From assembly GCA_017504325.1 (NCBI GenBank), contig JAFVRL010000041.1, forward strand, positions 1-10,001: a DNA stretch of 10,001 nucleotides, read 5' to 3'. Below, one piece after another: positions 6,980-10,001 of this stretch (position 1 is the first letter of the stretch; every line of letters starts with the position of its first letter). The translations under genes were made by a program, and so were the position numbers. The DNA is from Lentisphaeria bacterium. Lineage in GTDB: Bacteria; Verrucomicrobiota; Lentisphaeria; Victivallales; UBA1829. The notes beneath the pieces are model-generated. The model was not told the origin of the DNA and ran no database searches. It saw nothing but the letters and a program-made list of their open reading frames with translations.

Positions 6980-9040
6980 ATGGAAAAGAAAATAAATAAG
7001 GTTGGATTCATCCGGTTTGAACAGGATGATATGGGACTTTTTCCGGCGAGGATCGGCATTTTCGGAGGAAGAAGAACTTTGTCGGTATCTCTGGACAGTA
7101 CCGGGATCTACTCTCTGAAAACTGATGAAGGGATCTTTGACGGTTATGAATTTCAACTTGCGGATATTTACGAAGAAAAGGATCTTCTCAAATTTACTTT
7201 CCGTTCTCCTTCCTCTTCCTTTACTCTGGAAAGTACATGGAAATATGATGAAATGTGCAATATCATCTCCCGTAAAGACGTATTTATCAACACCGGCAGT
7301 GAAGTGCGTATCGTAAACCGCTTTTTCCCGAAAATCGTTTTCCAGAGCGGGGATTATTCCCTTTATACCCAGCAGTGCCGCTGGGGATTGGAAAGTCAGG
7401 GCCAGTGGCGGGAACTTTCCTGCGGAAGCATTGAATTGAGTTCCCGTCTGGGCGGATGGACGGAAGGGGGGACGCCTTTTGCCGTTCTGCGTACACATGA
7501 ATCCAAAGAAGCTCTTGCATTCCATGTGATCCCCAACGGCGATTATCTTATGCGCTTTTCTGCGTCTGTGGTTTCCACCATGAAACCCCACTGTATTTTC
7601 CAGTATGGACTTTCCGATGAAGATCTTGAAGCACTTGTGCTGCCCGGGGAAAGACTGGAAGCTCCGGAATTGCTGATCCAGAGATTGCCTTCAAGAGAGG
7701 AATACAGCGGTACGGCTCTGCTGCACCGGTATGCAAATAAATATCTCTGTCCGGAATGGAAACCCCTCCCTGTACTGTATAATACCTGGCTTGATGTGAT
7801 GGGCGATCTGGATGTTCCCAGGATGAGAAAACAGCTTCAGGCAGCAAAGAAGGCGGGGTGCGAAGTATTTGTCATTGATGCAGGCTGGTATAAAGATGCC
7901 GGAAACTGGACAGAAAAAGAGGATAAAGCCTTTTGCGGGAAAATGAAAGAGTTTGCCGATGAAGTACGCAAGGAAGGACTGGGGTTCGGGCTTTGGATCG
8001 AACCGGAGTTTTTCAGTCCCACCTGTCCGGCAGTAAAAGAACACAAGGAATTTTTTGTAACTACAGACGGCAGATGGAAAGATTCCGCCAGAATGCGTAT
8101 GGATTTTACCGTACCGGGGGCAGTGGATTTCTACTATGAAATGATTGCTTCGCTGATCCGGAAATATGATCTTGCCTACATCAAATTCGATATGAATACC
8201 ACTCCCGGACGGGATGATACAGGAACGGCACTTTACGGATATATCAAAGGCATCCATGAAGTCATGGCGCGTTTGCGGAAAGATTATCCCGGAACGGTTC
8301 TGGAAAACTGTTCCAGCGGGGCAATGCGTACCACACTTGCGGAATTGCCTTATTTCGATCATCATTTTGTAAGTGACAATGCCAATATCCTGGATGTATT
8401 GCACATTACACAGGGGACTGCATTGCGGATGCCTGCGGGAAGGATCATGCGCTGGCTTACCATTGCTTCTGCCGGAAGTTTCCGTCTGTGGCCCTATCCT
8501 CCGGAAATCGCCGTCATCCAGCCCCAGAATGCCACATGGAAACACTATGAGGAAACGGATCTGACCTGCGGCATCCTTGCCTCCATGTTGGGGGTATTGG
8601 GTTTTTCCGGAGATTTTGCAAGTCTGAAAGAAGAGACGCTTTCCTCTATCCGGGAAGTCACGGAATTTTATAAGGAACATAAAGAGGTCTTCCAGAATGG
8701 GGAAATGACTCTTCTCACCCCGCCGGACAGTATAGATCACCGTCACGGTTTCATCTCTTTTCTTGTTTCCCACCGGGAAAGCGGAAAACATTTTCTGTTC
8801 CTTTTCTACCGCAACTGCGATGGAGCAAGCCGCATGATCCTGAAAGTACCTGCTTCTCCGGACGAAGGGTTGGATAAAGAACTTCTCTATAAAGTTATCC
8901 CCCGTTTCGGCAATCAGGAAAGTGCAGTTGCTTTCACAGCCTCCGGAAATGAACTTGCCGCAGACGGCATTGAAATACCCCTTCATGTGGAACAGCACGG
9001 GGATTTCAAAGGATGTCTCTGGGAGATCGTGAAAGAGTGA
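6980..9040 (+). CDS. Alpha-galactosidase, glycoside hydrolase family 36
   Basis: This 686-residue retaining glycosidase hydrolyses terminal alpha-galactosides such as raffinose, melibiose or glycan-linked galactose. An N-terminal beta-sandwich (to about 260) precedes the TIM barrel. Barrel landmarks are LYNTWLDV (266-273), VIDAGWYKDAGNW (298-310), FGLWIEPEFFSP (336-347), YIKFDMN (400-406) with nucleophile D404, ENCSSGAMR (442-450) keeping the CxxGxxR motif, and FVSDNAN (463-469) with acid/base D466. A C-terminal beta-domain follows. The length is close to typical GH36 (about 700). There is no signal peptide, so it acts inside the cell on imported sugar. The ATG at 6980 has AAGGA 7 nt upstream. 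Several positions differ from common GH36 proteins (SDNAN for SDNTD, EHKEFF where HPxW is usual), so substrate preference may differ. It is cotranscribed with the MFS gene. Confidence 0.92.
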   Translation: MEKKINKVGFIRFEQDDMGLFPARIGIFGGRRTLSVSLDSTGIYSLKTDEGIFDGYEFQLADIYEEKDLLKFTFRSPSSSFTLESTWKYDEMCNIISRKDVFINTGSEVRIVNRFFPKIVFQSGDYSLYTQQCRWGLESQGQWRELSCGSIELSSRLGGWTEGGTPFAVLRTHESKEALAFHVIPNGDYLMRFSASVVSTMKPHCIFQYGLSDEDLEALVLPGERLEAPELLIQRLPSREEYSGTALLHRYANKYLCPEWKPLPVLYNTWLDVMGDLDVPRMRKQLQAAKKAGCEVFVIDAGWYKDAGNWTEKEDKAFCGKMKEFADEVRKEGLGFGLWIEPEFFSPTCPAVKEHKEFFVTTDGRWKDSARMRMDFTVPGAVDFYYEMIASLIRKYDLAYIKFDMNTTPGRDDTGTALYGYIKGIHEVMARLRKDYPGTVLENCSSGAMRTTLAELPYFDHHFVSDNANILDVLHITQGTALRMPAGRIMRWLTIASAGSFRLWPYPPEIAVIQPQNATWKHYEETDLTCGILASMLGVLGFSGDFASLKEETLSSIREVTEFYKEHKEVFQNGEMTLLTPPDSIDHRHGFISFLVSHRESGKHFLFLFYRNCDGASRMILKVPASPDEGLDKELLYKVIPRFGNQESAVAFTASGNELAADGIEIPLHVEQHGDFKGCLWEIVKE

Positions 9041-9045
9041 AACAG

Positions 9046-9080
9046 AAAGAAGCCGTTTGCGTTGAATACGGCATCTTTTT
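9046..9080 (+). terminator. Rho-independent terminator after the alpha-galactosidase gene
   Basis: AAAGA-A-GCCGT (9046-9056) pairs with ACGGC-A-TCTTT (9068-9078). The stem is two 5-bp helices around one A-A mismatch with an 11-nt loop, and the descending arm merges into TTTTTG (9076-9081). It begins 5 bp after the stop codon and marks the end of the MFS-alpha-galactosidase operon. Confidence 0.7.
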
Positions 9081-9121
9081 GTGTAATGACCGGTTTCTCT
9101 TCAGTATTCGTAGAATACTGC

Positions 9122-9149
9122 TTGAAAAAAACATTTTTGGATGTATTTT
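9122..9149 (+). promoter_or_regulatory. Candidate sigma70-like promoter for the second ceramidase-like gene
   Basis: TTGAAA (9122-9127) and TATTTT (9144-9149) are spaced 16 bp. They lie between the terminator at 9046-9080 and the start codon at 9189, which places the transcription start near 9156. The -10 match is moderate (4/6). Confidence 0.5.
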
Positions 9150-9169
9150 AAGGTGGTGATCCACTTAAA
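9147..9169. promoter_or_regulatory. Inverted repeat over the predicted transcription start (candidate operator)
   Basis: TTTAAG-G-TGG (9147-9156) is mirrored by CCA-CTTAAA (9161-9169): 9-bp arms with one bulged G and a 4-nt centre TGAT. It overlaps the predicted -10 and start site, so a bound repressor there would block transcription. It does not resemble the palindrome at 5323-5342, so a shared regulator is not supported. Confidence 0.35.
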
Positions 9170-9188
9170 AAAACGAAAGGATATTGTT

Positions 9189-9953
9189 ATGAGTAATTTT
9201 GAATTCGGTTATTCCCAGGAGGATATCACACCTGCCTATGGTGCCCCGCTTTGCGGGTATTTCAACCCCCGTCCCAATAAGGGAGCATACGACCGCCTGT
9301 CTGTCAAGGCTGCCGTGTTCCGCACCGGGGAGGAACTGGCTGCAATCGTTTCCTATGATCTCTGTCTGATCTCTTCCAAATTTTTCGATCAGCTGGAAGA
9401 GGAACTGCGGGAAGAAGGTTCCCCCCTTGCCGGTAAAGTCCTCTACTGCTGCACCCATACCCATACCGGACCTTATACCGGGCCCATCTTCGGACTGGAT
9501 CCCGATGAAGCATATATGGAAGATCTTGCCCAGAAAACAATTTATGCTCTTGCAGAAGCCTATGCCTCCCTTGCTCCCGCCGAACTTTATACCACTGAAA
9601 CAGAATGTACTTCTCTTGCCTTCAACCGCCGCTATATCATGAAAAACGGCAAAACTCTTACCAATCCGGGCAAACTCAATAAAGAGATCGATCATCCCGA
9701 AGGCGGTATTGATCCCCGCATCATGATCATGGATGTTCGTCAGGAAGGCAGAAGTGTGCTTCTTATGGCAAATATCTCCAATCATACCGATACCATCGGC
9801 GGCGATATGGTTTCCGCCGACTGGCCCGGTATCATGGAAAATGCCATCCAGCAGGCTGTGGATTACGAACTGCCTGTAATGACCATTATCGCTCCTCAGG
9901 GAAATATCAACCACTTTGATGTGACCTCTCCTGTCAACCAGACGGGGATATGA
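9189..9953 (+). CDS. Second ceramidase-like (PF04734-type) hydrolase, frame broken near its middle
   Basis: The intact frame gives 254 residues similar in plan to the hydrolase at 3934-5265. It has FGYSQEDITPAYGAPLCGYF (6-25), the metal-binding CCTHTHTGPYTG (87-98), FNRRYIMKNG (145-154), NHTDTIGGDMVSADWPG (198-214) with candidate metal ligand H199, and APQGNINHFDV (235-245). No signal peptide is visible. The ATG at 9189 is preceded by AAAGGAT about 7 nt upstream. The TGA at 9951 ends the frame at about 60% of the family length, before the Glu/Tyr ligand region. The family-like frame resumes one base over, after a GGGG run. So this is either a sequencing or assembly indel in a working gene or a frameshifted pseudogene. 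Identity between the two hydrolases looks modest, so they are not a recent duplication. Confidence 0.8.
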   Translation: MSNFEFGYSQEDITPAYGAPLCGYFNPRPNKGAYDRLSVKAAVFRTGEELAAIVSYDLCLISSKFFDQLEEELREEGSPLAGKVLYCCTHTHTGPYTGPIFGLDPDEAYMEDLAQKTIYALAEAYASLAPAELYTTETECTSLAFNRRYIMKNGKTLTNPGKLNKEIDHPEGGIDPRIMIMDVRQEGRSVLLMANISNHTDTIGGDMVSADWPGIMENAIQQAVDYELPVMTIIAPQGNINHFDVTSPVNQTGI

Positions 9954-10001
9954 AGAGGCTAAACGCATCGGCAAAGCCTATGCCGCCGCGCTGCTGGCCG
10001 C
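9944..10001 (+). pseudogene. Out-of-frame continuation of the second ceramidase-like gene
   Basis: If one G of the GGGG run (9944-9947) is dropped, the reading continues as GYEEAKRIGKAYAAALLA (codons from 9946) and stays open to the window edge. The E-A-x-R-I-G-x-x-Y-A pattern looks like an amphipathic helix, as expected at this point in the family. The rest of the gene is outside the window. Confidence 0.6.

Noticed and set aside
6323..7591. Long minus-strand open frame (422 codons) across the MFS/alpha-galactosidase junction
   Set aside because: It is antisense to two genes with clear family motifs, and its translation is rich in His, Lys, Cys and Gly with no recognisable domain. It is a shadow frame.
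7691..8998. Long minus-strand open frame (435 codons) antisense to the alpha-galactosidase
   Set aside because: It lies opposite the GH36 barrel, whose catalytic motifs are intact, and its translation shows no domain.
1..10001. tRNA, rRNA, CRISPR arrays, insertion sequences, phage or defence genes
   Set aside because: I saw no cloverleaf, no regularly spaced repeats, no transposase or integrase motifs and no terminal inverted repeats. Apart from control regions, the sequence is accounted for by the listed genes.

Overview
The window is bacterial DNA of intermediate GC, densely coding, with strong Shine-Dalgarno sites. It has a minus-strand half (1 to about 5265) and a plus-strand half (about 5400 to 10001) that diverge from one AT-rich intergenic region. 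The organism cannot be fixed from sequence alone. A zinc-finger type adenylate kinase, an RbsA/RbsC-type sugar ABC transporter, a GH36 alpha-galactosidase and two ceramidase-like hydrolases suggest a sugar-degrading anaerobe such as Lentisphaerota or Firmicutes. That placement is inference.

Minus strand, in transcription order from 5265 downwards: a ceramidase-like (PF04734-type) metal-dependent hydrolase without a signal peptide; then the housekeeping trio adk, map and infA; then the ATPase and the 5' part of the permease of a sugar ABC importer, which runs off the left edge. map and infA overlap by 8 bp. A hairpin with a U-rich tail lies between adk and map, and a second one closes infA just before the ABC genes.

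Plus strand: a good sigma70-like promoter at 5415-5443 drives an MFS transporter and, 24 bp later, a GH36 alpha-galactosidase, followed by a terminator at 9046-9080. A second ceramidase-like gene then starts behind its own promoter. Its frame is broken at a GGGG run (9944-9947), and the homologous frame continues to the right edge.

How it fits together: 5266 to the right edge reads as a carbohydrate or glycoconjugate utilisation locus, with uptake or efflux by the MFS protein and cleavage of alpha-galactosides by the GH36 enzyme. Two ceramidase-like hydrolases of unknown substrate flank this pair. A near-perfect 20-bp palindrome in the divergent region is the best candidate operator. adk-map-infA are core genes normally found near secY and ribosomal protein genes; here they sit among accessory metabolic genes. 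I see no mobile element, CRISPR array, tRNA, rRNA or clearly novel system.
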